This document shows, in pieces, positions 52,965 through 60,784 of a stretch of 64,000 nt of DNA (position 1 is the stretch's first letter; each line of letters opens with the position of its first letter). Location of the stretch: the NCBI RefSeq assembly GCF_033962415.1, contig NZ_JAVIKH010000011.1, positions 26,645 to 90,644 on the forward strand. Direction: 5' to 3'. The stretch is from Candidatus Cetobacterium colombiensis (GTDB lineage Bacteria > Fusobacteriota > Fusobacteriia > Fusobacteriales > Fusobacteriaceae). The translations under genes were made by a program, and so were the position numbers. A model generated the notes under the pieces. It was not told the origin of the DNA, ran no database searches, and was given only the letters and a program-made list of their open reading frames with translations.

Positions 52965-54332
52965 TTACTCTACTGCCTCTATTACTTCTATTCTTTCTTT
53001 TTTAGGTAAATTTCTTTTTAGCATTATCATTGTTACAATTGAACTAATTGTATCTGCTATCGGCTGTGCTAACCAAATTCCAGCAAGTCCAAATAGTTTT
53101 GAGAATATCGTAATTAATGGAATTAAAAGAATAACTTGTCTTAGTAAACTCAAGAACATTGCCATTTTTCCCTTTCCAATAGCTAAGAAGTAGTTACTTC
53201 CTGCCATTCCTAAACCAATTGCTGGCATTGCCATTAAATAAATTCTCATTCCCTCTACAGACACTTTTATAACATTAGGATCATTATTAAACATCTTAAT
53301 TATTGTAATTGGGAAACTTTCTATAAAAAATAACATTATAAGAAATATTACCGTTCCAACACCCATAGATATTTTTAATGCTTCTTTCATTCTATCAAAC
53401 TGCTTAGCACCATAATTATAACCTATTATTGGTTGAGCACCTTGTGATATACCATAAACTGGCATGAAACAAAGTAGTGCCACTGCATTAACTGTTGTCA
53501 TTGCTCCAATTGCTAAATCTCCACCGTAAGTTTTAAGTGCATTGTTATTTATAACTTGAACCATACTTGTAGCTAGTTGCATAACAAATGGGGAAATTCC
53601 TATTGATAAAATTAACTTTATAATATTTTTATTTAAAGATAAATGTTTTCTTTTTATTTTTAAATCTGATCTACTACTTCTAAAATAGATATAAGAAAGA
53701 ATTAATGTCACAACTTGAGATATTACTGTTGCATAAGCTGCCCCTTTTACACCTAAGTTTAAACCAAATATGAAAAGTGGATCTAAAACTATATTTACAA
53801 AACAACTAAATACCATTATTGCCGAACATATTTTAGGGTTTCCATCAGCTCTAATTATATTATTTAAAGAATATCCCATTATATTAAAAACTGTTCCCCA
53901 TAAAATTATATCTATATAGTCTTTTGCATACTTAAAAGTACTTTCACTTGCTCCAAACGCTTTTAATATTGGATCCATGTAAATTGTTCCTAAAATTGTT
54001 ATTGCTATTCCTAAAATTGTAGACAAAGTTATGATGTGACCAACTATTTTTTCTGCTGCTTCCCTTTGACCTTCTCCTAGTTTAATAGAAATATTAGCTG
54101 TTGCTCCTATTCCAATTAACATAGAAAAAGCTAGTACTATATTTGCTAAAGGTAATGTTACTCCCACTCCTGTTATAGCTAAACTACCAACATCTGGCAT
54201 ATTTCCAATATAAATTCTATCTACAACATTATAAAGAGCACTTACTAGCATACTGATTATAGCAGGTAACGAATATTTAAGAAGTAAACTTTTGATATTT
54301 CCATTTTTCAAAGTCATATTTTTTTCACTCAT
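52965..54332 (-). CDS. MATE-family multidrug efflux transporter
   Basis: 455 residues, twelve helices in two halves. The opening (LLLKYSLPAIISMLVSALYNVVDRIYIGNMPDVGSLAITGVGVTLPLANIVLAFSMLIGIGATANISIKLGEG) is typical of the DinF/MepA branch of MATE exporters, which use sodium or protons to expel cationic drugs. ATG start with GGAG. Its promoter has a palindromic operator next to the -35 box, consistent with a TetR-type repressor that is not encoded in this window. Confidence 0.93.
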   Translation of the reverse strand: MSEKNMTLKNGNIKSLLLKYSLPAIISMLVSALYNVVDRIYIGNMPDVGSLAITGVGVTLPLANIVLAFSMLIGIGATANISIKLGEGQREAAEKIVGHIITLSTILGIAITILGTIYMDPILKAFGASESTFKYAKDYIDIILWGTVFNIMGYSLNNIIRADGNPKICSAIMVFSCFVNIVLDPLFIFGLNLGVKGAAYATVISQVVTLILSYIYFRSSRSDLKIKRKHLSLNKNIIKLILSIGISPFVMQLATSMVQVINNNALKTYGGDLAIGAMTTVNAVALLCFMPVYGISQGAQPIIGYNYGAKQFDRMKEALKISMGVGTVIFLIMLFFIESFPITIIKMFNNDPNVIKVSVEGMRIYLMAMPAIGLGMAGSNYFLAIGKGKMAMFLSLLRQVILLIPLITIFSKLFGLAGIWLAQPIADTISSIVTMIMLKRNLPKKERIEVIEAVE

Positions 54333-54368
54333 ATATTAAACTCCTTTATTTTCTTAGCTTTAATAATT

Positions 54369-54420
54369 AGTTTACACCCTTTGTCAGAAATAGTCAAGAA
54401 AAATCGTGACTGGTCAGTCA
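54369..54420 (-). promoter_or_regulatory. MATE promoter with TetR-type palindrome
   Basis: Minus strand TTGACT (54392-54397), 17-bp spacer, TAAACT (54369-54374). Upstream of the -35 lies TGACT-GGTC-AGTCA (54407-54420), a perfect dyad of 5-bp arms. Binding protein inferred. Confidence 0.6.
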
Positions 54421-54444
54421 TTGTTTACAAAGTATTTTTTTTCA

Positions 54445-55473
54445 TTAACTTTCAATCCTCATATCATGGTCATTTATAAAACCTTTTCTTCTCATAAAAA
54501 GAGAAATTGTATATGTTATTACCCCTGGAAGTAAAATATAAAGAAACACTATTAATATAACTGTTTCAATTCCTCCTCTTCCAATTTTTTCCATTGTTAC
54601 ATAACTTTCAAAAATTCCAACTAAACCACTTGTTCCCATTCCAGCTCCAGCAAAGCTATTTTCCATTTTAAATACTATTGTAACTAAAGGACTTAAAATA
54701 ATTGAAGCTAATATTTGTGGTATCCATATTTTCCAATTTTTTACTATATTTGAGAATTGAAGCATTGAAGTCCCAAGACCTTGAGCCACCAATCCTCCCC
54801 ATCCATTTTCTTTAAAACTTGTAACTGCAAATCCCACCATTTGAGTACAACAACCTAAAGTTGCCGCTCCTGCAGCTAATCCTTCAAGTTTTAACATCAT
54901 TGCTATTGCTGCACTACTTATTGGTAAAGTTAACGCCATTCCCATAAAGATAGATATTAAAATCCCCATAAAAAAAGGATGTAACTCAGTTGCTTCCATC
55001 ACTACAAAACCAATTCCTGTCATTATTTTTCCTAAAATTGGTCCTATACTTGTTCCTACTATCCCCCCTATTATTATTGTGACAACTGGAGTTAAGACAA
55101 TATCAATCTTCGTTTCTTTTGAAACTATTTTTCCAAACTCAGCTCCTATTAAAGCTGATACATAAGCTCCCACTGGTCCTCCTAAAGAATAACCTATCGC
55201 TCCTGTGAAAGTTGAAGAAAATAGCACTAATGGAGGTGCTTTTAAACTGTATGCTATTGCTACACCTATAGCTGCACCTGTCATATCTCTAGCTATTGGC
55301 CATACTGTGCTTGTTAAAAAGTCCACTCCTAATCTTTGACCAATCATATTTAAAATTGATCCTGTTATCAAAGTGGAAAACATCCCCAAAGCCATTGCTC
55401 CTAAAGCATCAACAAAATATTTTCTTCCTGATAAATGTACATCTTTTCCTTTTAAAAAATCTCTTATCTTCAT
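54445..55473 (-). CDS. PTS-IIC-like membrane transporter (PTS_EIIC_2 family)
   Basis: 342 residues, about ten Gly/Ala-rich helices. The N-terminus (DFLKGKDVHLSGRKYFVDALGAMALGMFSTLITGSILNMIG) and the segment SLGGPVGAYVSALIGAEFGKIVSKETKIDIVLTPVVTIIIGG match the stand-alone PTS IIC domains of the second IIC Pfam family. No IIA or IIB genes are nearby, so the substrate and even coupling to the PTS are uncertain. Single gene on the minus strand, divergent from lrgAB. Confidence 0.85.
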   Translation of the reverse strand: MKIRDFLKGKDVHLSGRKYFVDALGAMALGMFSTLITGSILNMIGQRLGVDFLTSTVWPIARDMTGAAIGVAIAYSLKAPPLVLFSSTFTGAIGYSLGGPVGAYVSALIGAEFGKIVSKETKIDIVLTPVVTIIIGGIVGTSIGPILGKIMTGIGFVVMEATELHPFFMGILISIFMGMALTLPISSAAIAMMLKLEGLAAGAATLGCCTQMVGFAVTSFKENGWGGLVAQGLGTSMLQFSNIVKNWKIWIPQILASIILSPLVTIVFKMENSFAGAGMGTSGLVGIFESYVTMEKIGRGGIETVILIVFLYILLPGVITYTISLFMRRKGFINDHDMRIES

Positions 55474-55508
55474 AATACAATAATTATATCATTTTTTTTA
55501 TAAATGTG

Positions 55509-55537
55509 TTGAAAAAAAACAGCATAAGTGATAGAAT
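55509..55537 (+). promoter_or_regulatory. lrgAB promoter
   Basis: TTGAAA (55509-55514), 17-bp spacer, TAGAAT (55532-55537). Confidence 0.6.
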
Positions 55538-55573
55538 TCTGAATTGAATATATATTTTTTTTAGGAGGAAAAT

Positions 55574-55936
55574 ATGTTTTTAGAAATTTTAATTATCTTT
55601 GGGATAACTTATTCAGGTGTCCTTATTTCCCAATTATTTTCTCTTCCAATTCCTGGAACTATCATGGGAATGTTTATTCTTTTAACTCTTTTGATTATAA
55701 AGGTTTTAAAAGTTGAAAATATAGAGAAAACTAGCAACTTTATTCTTGGAAATATGCTTTTTTTATTTTTACCCCCAGCTGTAAAATTGTTAAATTATAT
55801 TGATGTACTTAAAGGTGGTTTTTTTAGAATTATTTTTTTAATTGTTTTAACTACAGCAATTACAATGGGAACAACTGGATTTGTTGTTAACTTCATTATT
55901 GAAAGAGGTGAGAAAAAAAATGGAAGCACTAAATAA
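55574..55936 (+). CDS. lrgA: LrgA/CidA holin-like membrane protein
   Basis: 120 residues, four helices. Family pattern: SGVLISQLFSLPIPGTIMGMFILLTLLIIKVLKVENI and MLFLFLPPAVKLLNYIDVL. LrgA/CidA proteins modulate murein hydrolase activity and cell lysis, or export small metabolites such as pyruvate with LrgB. GGAGG before the ATG. Overlaps lrgB by 17 bases. Confidence 0.9.
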   Translation: MFLEILIIFGITYSGVLISQLFSLPIPGTIMGMFILLTLLIIKVLKVENIEKTSNFILGNMLFLFLPPAVKLLNYIDVLKGGFFRIIFLIVLTTAITMGTTGFVVNFIIERGEKKNGSTK

Positions 55937-56615
55937 CCCACTTTTTGGTTTAACTATTAGTTTTTTAGCTTATGAAATTGGAAAATATCTTTTTAAAAAG
56001 ACAAATTTTCCTTTATTTAATCCCTTATTAGTAGGAGCTGCTCTTGTTATAGGATTTTTATATTATTTCTCAATTCCTTTAGAATATTATTCAAAAGGTG
56101 GAGATATTATTGAATTCTTTTTAATCCCTGGAACTGTTCTTTTAGCTGTCCCTTTATATAAACAACTAAACCTTTTAAAAAAATACTATGTTGCAATCCT
56201 TGTAGGTGGATTAGTTGGATCTTTAACTACAATAACTTCTACTATAATTTTATCTAAACTTTTAGGACTTGATAAGATTTTACTGGTATCTTTTATTCCA
56301 AAATCTATCACCACTCCAATTGGTATTGAGGTTAGTAAAAGCTTAGGTGGTATTCCACCAATAACTATTTTTTCTATTGTTTTAACTGGAATATGCGGAA
56401 ATATATTTGCTGTGGGTATCTGCAAAATGTTTAAAGTTAGACACCCTGTAGCTAAAGGAGTTGCCATAGGAATCTCTAGCCATGCTGGTGGAACTACTAA
56501 AGCTATGGAAATGGGTGAAGTTGAAGGTGCTATGAGTGCTCTTTCTATAGTTATTGCTGGTGTTATCACTCTTATTTTATCAGCTATCATTAAAAATTTT
56601 ATTGGATTAATATAG
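55920..56615 (+). CDS. lrgB: LrgB/CidB-family membrane protein
   Basis: 231 residues from the ATG at 55920 after AGAGGTGAG; an upstream in-frame ATG lies in lrgA before that RBS. About eight helices. KSITTPIGIEVSKSLGGIPPITIFSIVLTGICGN and the RHPVAKGVAIGISSHAGGTTKAMEMGEVEGAMSAL stretch are diagnostic of LrgB/YohK. It acts with LrgA; a coupled pyruvate transport role has been shown for homologues in Bacillus. Confidence 0.93.
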   Translation: MEALNNPLFGLTISFLAYEIGKYLFKKTNFPLFNPLLVGAALVIGFLYYFSIPLEYYSKGGDIIEFFLIPGTVLLAVPLYKQLNLLKKYYVAILVGGLVGSLTTITSTIILSKLLGLDKILLVSFIPKSITTPIGIEVSKSLGGIPPITIFSIVLTGICGNIFAVGICKMFKVRHPVAKGVAIGISSHAGGTTKAMEMGEVEGAMSALSIVIAGVITLILSAIIKNFIGLI

Positions 56616-56721
56616 TTTTACTAATTTTTACTCTAATATACAAGGAAATACTCCACATTATCCGAATAGGTGTTTTAGGTGTCTGTTATTTTAGTAATAA
56701 AAAAAAAGGTAGGTGGAAATT

Positions 56722-58260
56722 ATGAGTAATCACAATAATACTGATCAAAATAAAATGGGGATGACGGCACTGGCCTTGATGATTTTTACATCAGTTTATG
56801 GTTTTGCCAACATTGCGTTATCTTTCTTCAATATGGGATACTCTGCTATACCTTATTTTGTTTTATCAGCACTTCTATACTTTATTCCATTCTCTTTAAT
56901 AATTGCAGAGATGGCTCAAGCCTTTAGAAACGACCATGGAGGTATTTATACTTGGATGGAAAGATCTGTAGGCATCAAATGGGCATTTACTGGAATTTTT
57001 ATGTGGTGGATTTCTTACGTTGTTTGGATGGTTGGAAAAGCAACAAACATGTGGATCCCTTTATCTTTTGGTATTTTTGGTAAAAATATCTTTACTGATG
57101 CAAACGTTATGTCTTGGACAGGATTAAAATCATCTCAGTTCTTTGGTATAATCGGAATCATTTTTATGATTTACACAACTTATATTGCAATTAAAGGAAT
57201 TAAAGGAATTTCTAAAGTTGCATCTATTGGTGGTATTGCCGTTATTGCATTGAATATAATTCTATTTTTAGGTGGAGTTATTGTTTTAATGTTTAAAGGA
57301 TTAAGTTTTGGAGAAACTAATTTCAATCTATTTCAATCTCCTAATCCAAACTTTGGAACTCCTGTAGCAGCTCTTGGATTCCTTGTGTATTCAATATTTG
57401 CTTTTGGAGGAATGGAAGCTTCTGGAGGATTAGTTGACAATGTAAAAGACAAAAGATCATACTTAGGTGGACTAGCTTTTGCTGGAGCTATAATTTCTAT
57501 AGGTTATGCCATTGGAGTATTTTTAGTTGGAACGTTTACAAATTGGAATGAGGTTATGGCTGCTACTGATCATAATGGTGAAGCACTTGTTAACTATGCA
57601 ACAGTTACTTATGTTGTTATAGGACAACTTGGTCTTACTCTTGGAAAAGTTTTCAATATGAGCAATCCTGAGATTTTACAAAATATTTTCTCTAGATTCT
57701 CTGGATTTGGAATGTTCTTTGCATATGTTGGAGCCTTCTTTACTTTAGTTTATGCTCCATTAAAGCAGATGATTGATGGAACACCTGAAGAGTTATGGCC
57801 ATATGGAATTGGTAAAGATGACGAAGTTACAAGAACTCCTAAAAAAGCTTTAATAATGCAAGCTACATTTGTTGTTATTATGATTGGATTAGTTGCTTTT
57901 GGAGGGTCTGGAGCTGAGAAATTCTTTGCTACTTTACAAGGAATGACAAATATAGCAATGACATTACCATATATCTTTATATCTTATGCATATATTCAAT
58001 TTTTAAAGAATGATAGTATTGAAAAACCTTTCACTGTACTATCAAGAAATAAAAGCTTTGGTATATTTGCTGGATGGATAGTTACTTTGGTTGTTGCCTT
58101 TGCAAATATATTCTCAGTTATGGATTTAAATGGTACTGATGCTGGAATTTTCGGTATCAACATTCCTGGAGTTTATGATGAGTTTATCATTGGACCAATC
58201 TTATTCTCTATAATATCTTATTTAATAGTTCATCACTATGAAAATAAAAGAAAAAAATAG
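56722..58260 (+). CDS. yjeM: APC-superfamily amino-acid permease (YjeM-like)
   Basis: 512 residues from the ATG at 56722, with GGTGG just before it (the GTG at 56713 is part of the RBS). About twelve helices. MTALALMIFTSVYGFANIALSFFNMGYSAIPYF and MWWISYVVWMVGKATNMWIPLSFGIFG resemble E. coli YjeM and glutamate:GABA-type antiporters. Substrate unknown. The leader (56616-56700) has a TTACTAA...TTAGTAA inverted repeat but no recognised riboswitch. Stand-alone gene. Confidence 0.85.
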   Translation: MSNHNNTDQNKMGMTALALMIFTSVYGFANIALSFFNMGYSAIPYFVLSALLYFIPFSLIIAEMAQAFRNDHGGIYTWMERSVGIKWAFTGIFMWWISYVVWMVGKATNMWIPLSFGIFGKNIFTDANVMSWTGLKSSQFFGIIGIIFMIYTTYIAIKGIKGISKVASIGGIAVIALNIILFLGGVIVLMFKGLSFGETNFNLFQSPNPNFGTPVAALGFLVYSIFAFGGMEASGGLVDNVKDKRSYLGGLAFAGAIISIGYAIGVFLVGTFTNWNEVMAATDHNGEALVNYATVTYVVIGQLGLTLGKVFNMSNPEILQNIFSRFSGFGMFFAYVGAFFTLVYAPLKQMIDGTPEELWPYGIGKDDEVTRTPKKALIMQATFVVIMIGLVAFGGSGAEKFFATLQGMTNIAMTLPYIFISYAYIQFLKNDSIEKPFTVLSRNKSFGIFAGWIVTLVVAFANIFSVMDLNGTDAGIFGINIPGVYDEFIIGPILFSIISYLIVHHYENKRKK

Positions 58261-58409
58261 ATATTAATCAGTATAATTCAAAAGACTTTCTATAGTAATT
58301 AAATTTACTTTAGAAAGTCTTTTTTATTTTGATAAAAGAAAAAAAGATTTCAATTTATTTTAAGTAATAAATAACTAAATACAACTTTATTACTTTAAGG
58401 AGATAAATT

Positions 58410-59309
58410 ATGAAAAAAATAATTTTTGCTTTTTTTACATTGTTTAGTTTAAGTTTTTCAAATGAGATTATTTTAAAAAAAGAATTAACTTACAACAAAT
58501 ATACACTAGATAATTTTTATAAATATAAAAATACTTCTAGAGAGTTTCAATGGGAAAAAATTGAAAACAAAATATCAAATCTTGAAAAATTTCAAAATGA
58601 ATATTCAAAAATAGGAACTTTAAGGAACTTTAGAAATTCCAATGGAAACCCTCCTAAATTGGAAAGCTTTTTAAAATCTCCAGAAAGAGATAAATATGGT
58701 GTTAGACGAGAACAAGGGATTCCTTTGTATGAATCTTTAGATAGGAAACCTGTTCGATATGCTTGGGATGGTTCTTTAGTTGGAATTTTAGAAGAAAAAG
58801 ATGGATTTGTTAAAATAAAAATTGAAAGTTTAGACGGAGAGTGGTGGACATTAAAAAAATATGTAAAAGAAATTTCAACTGATCCTGCTAATAAGTTAAT
58901 ATTTATAGATCGTAAAAACCAAAATATAGCAACATTACAAAAAGAAAATGGAATTTGGTTAATTAGAAGCATGAATCCTGCTACAACTGGTTTAGATAAA
59001 CTTCCTCATAATTTCCCTACCCCTTTAGGTACTTTTGTTGTGCAAAATAAAAAACCTAGAATGAATTATTTAAAATTGGGAAGTTCTTCTGAAATTGCTG
59101 GCTTTGCACCTTATGCAACTAGATTTTCAGGTGGAGGATATATCCATGGCATTCCTGTAGAACTGCCTAAAACACAAATAATTGAACATTCTCCAACTTT
59201 AGGTTCAACTCCTAGATCTAGAATGTGTGTTCGAAATGCTTCATCACATGCTAAATATATTTATGAGTGGGCAAGACCTCTTAATACCCTTGTTATTGTT
59301 ATTGAATAA
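58410..59309 (+). CDS. L,D-transpeptidase (YkuD) with unusual active-site motif
   Basis: 299 residues with signal peptide (1-17). Residues about 100-150 look like an SH3-like wall-binding domain (REQGIPLYESLDRKPVRYAWDGSLVGILEEKDGFVKIKIE). The C-terminal YkuD domain has IHGIPVELP and SRMCVRN, with the catalytic Cys near residue 272. The canonical motif is SxGC[IV]R; here Met replaces Gly. Members form 3-3 peptidoglycan crosslinks or attach lipoproteins. Single gene with AAGGAG RBS and a terminator shared with the convergent BMP gene. Confidence 0.85.
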   Translation: MKKIIFAFFTLFSLSFSNEIILKKELTYNKYTLDNFYKYKNTSREFQWEKIENKISNLEKFQNEYSKIGTLRNFRNSNGNPPKLESFLKSPERDKYGVRREQGIPLYESLDRKPVRYAWDGSLVGILEEKDGFVKIKIESLDGEWWTLKKYVKEISTDPANKLIFIDRKNQNIATLQKENGIWLIRSMNPATTGLDKLPHNFPTPLGTFVVQNKKPRMNYLKLGSSSEIAGFAPYATRFSGGGYIHGIPVELPKTQIIEHSPTLGSTPRSRMCVRNASSHAKYIYEWARPLNTLVIVIE

Positions 59310-59326
59310 TTTTTTTAAATAATAAT

Positions 59327-59361
59327 AAAAATGGATGGCCTTTAAAGCCATCCATTTTTTT
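59327..59361. terminator. Bidirectional terminator
   Basis: AAAATGGATGGC / GCCATCCATTTT stem with A and T runs. Confidence 0.9.
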
Positions 59362-60328
59362 ACTTTACTACAATCTCTTTATTTTTAATTTTCTCTATAA
59401 TTTCATTTATTTTATTTATATTTTCTTCTCCAACAATCTCTTTTGTGTTTTTAAAATCAGTTGTTCCAACACCATTTTCAGTTAAACCATATTGGAAATC
59501 TCCACCTTGAAACTTTCCATCTAAAATAGATTGAACACTATCATAAACTGCAATATCCACATTTTTCATCATTGATGTCAATACAGTACCTTTTATAAAA
59601 TCATCTTGATTAGAATCTACTCCAATTGCATAAATTTTATTATCTCTTGCAGCCTCTAAAACTCCTAATCCACTTCCTCCTGCAGCATGATATAAAACAT
59701 CTGCTCCTTGCTTTATTTGAAGAGTTGCCATTTCATTAGCTTTTAATGGATCATTAAATGCATTTGTTCCTCCTAAATAAGCACTTAGAACTTTAATATT
59801 TGGATTAATGTATTTAGCTCCTTGCTCATATCCATCTTTAAATTTGTTGATTAAAGGCATATCAATTCCTCCAACAAATCCTACTACTCCATTTTTACTC
59901 ATTAAAGCAGCTAAAGCTCCCATTAAAAAAGAACCTTCATTTTCTTTGAAAAGTAAATTCTTTACATTTGGTTCTGTTGTTGTGCTATCTATCATTGCAA
60001 ATTTTATCTCTGGATAGTCTCTTGCCACATTTTCAATTGCATCTCTCATTGGAAATCCAACTCCAATTATATAATCATAACCAGCATCTGCATATTCTCT
60101 TAAAAACTCTTCATCCTCTAAAGATGATTTTGGTTCTACAGCTTTAAAATTAATTCCTAAATCTTTTTTTGCCATTTCTAATCCTCTATATGCAGAATCA
60201 TTAAATGATTTATCTCCCAATCCACCTGTTGACAAAACTAATCCAACATTTAATTTAGCAAAACTTTGTGAAGTTTTTCCAATAAAAATTGCAAAAACAA
60301 CTAATAAAACTTTAAATAAATTTCTCAT
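59360..60328 (-). CDS. BMP-family nucleoside-binding protein (PnrA-like)
   Basis: 322 residues from the ATG at 60326-60328 after TTGGAGG; the longer frame upstream runs through the riboswitch and is rejected. Signal peptide 1-23 with no lipobox. The BMP fold is clear: NVGLVLSTGGLGDKSFNDSAYRGLEMAKKDLG, IIGVGFPMRDAIENVARDYPEIKFAMID, and GADVLYHAAGGSGLGVLEAARD. Homologues bind purine nucleosides for an ABC importer, none of whose other parts is here. A guanine-type riboswitch in its leader supports a purine role. Confidence 0.92.
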   Translation of the reverse strand: MRNLFKVLLVVFAIFIGKTSQSFAKLNVGLVLSTGGLGDKSFNDSAYRGLEMAKKDLGINFKAVEPKSSLEDEEFLREYADAGYDYIIGVGFPMRDAIENVARDYPEIKFAMIDSTTTEPNVKNLLFKENEGSFLMGALAALMSKNGVVGFVGGIDMPLINKFKDGYEQGAKYINPNIKVLSAYLGGTNAFNDPLKANEMATLQIKQGADVLYHAAGGSGLGVLEAARDNKIYAIGVDSNQDDFIKGTVLTSMMKNVDIAVYDSVQSILDGKFQGGDFQYGLTENGVGTTDFKNTKEIVGEENINKINEIIEKIKNKEIVVK

Positions 60329-60421
60329 AAAAATAAAAACCTCCAACTTTATTATATAGCCCCATAAAAAACGAGCACTAAAATAAAATTGTAGGTTTAA
60401 CATTACAATCTTAAATAAAGG

Positions 60422-60485
60422 CCCATAGTTAAGTTATTTTCGGTAACTTGTAGAAACGTTTCACCATATTAGAAACATATATAGG
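60422..60485 (-). promoter_or_regulatory. Guanine-type purine riboswitch upstream of the BMP gene
   Basis: Minus-strand aptamer: P1 CCTATA / TATGGG, P2 GTTTC / GAAAC with loop containing AATATGG, J2-3 GTTTCTAC, P3 AAGTTA / TAACTT, J3-1 AACTATG. The C in ACTA is position 74, giving guanine/hypoxanthine choice over adenine. A downstream ATTGTA / TACAAT hairpin with a U-rich tail is the likely expression platform. Confidence 0.85.
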
Positions 60486-60500
60486 ATCTATTGAGATGTT

Positions 60501-60529
60501 ATTATATACTATTTTTTAAAAAAAGTAAA
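60501..60529 (-). promoter_or_regulatory. Promoter of the BMP riboswitch transcript
   Basis: Minus strand TTTACT (60524-60529), 17-bp spacer, TATAAT (60501-60506). Confidence 0.65.
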
Positions 60530-60553
60530 GCTATTTTATTTTTAAAATAATAA

Positions 60554-60582
60554 TTTACAAAATTTAAAACATATGATATTAT
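60554..60582 (+). promoter_or_regulatory. Promoter of the adenine deaminase riboswitch transcript
   Basis: TTTACA (60554-60559), 17-bp spacer, TATTAT (60577-60582). Confidence 0.65.
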
Positions 60583-60612
60583 TATCCAAATAAAAAAATG
60601 AATAAAATAAAT

Positions 60613-60685
60613 TTTTCTCATATATATTCATGATATGGATGAATGTTTCTACGACCTGCCGTAAATAGGTCACTATGAGAAAAGA
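60613..60685 (+). promoter_or_regulatory. Guanine-type purine riboswitch upstream of adenine deaminase
   Basis: P1 TTTTCTCATA / TATGAGAAAA, P2 TTCAT / ATGAA with loop GATATGG, J2-3 TGTTTCTAC, P3 GACCT / AGGTC, J3-1 ACTATG with C at position 74 (60673). The 3' arm GAGAAAAGAC (60677-60686) can instead pair with GTCTTTTCTC (60736-60745), the terminator's left arm. Ligand binding should therefore turn transcription off. Confidence 0.92.
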
Positions 60686-60736
60686 CATATATATAATTTG
60701 AAAATATTTTTTGTACTTTCATTTAATTTATTATAG

Positions 60737-60767
60737 TCTTTTCTCTAAATAGAGAAAAGATTTTTTT
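60737..60767 (+). terminator. Riboswitch terminator before adenine deaminase
   Basis: TCTTTTCTCT / AGAGAAAAGA stem, AAAT loop, seven-T tract; competes with the antiterminator formed by the riboswitch P1 arm. Confidence 0.9.
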
Positions 60768-60784
60768 ATTTAAAGGAGGCTTAT

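Noticed and set aside
56616..56721. Riboswitch in the leader of the YjeM-like gene
   Set aside because: The TTACTAA/TTAGTAA inverted repeat and CCACATTATCCG segment match no riboswitch class I know, and there is no terminator.
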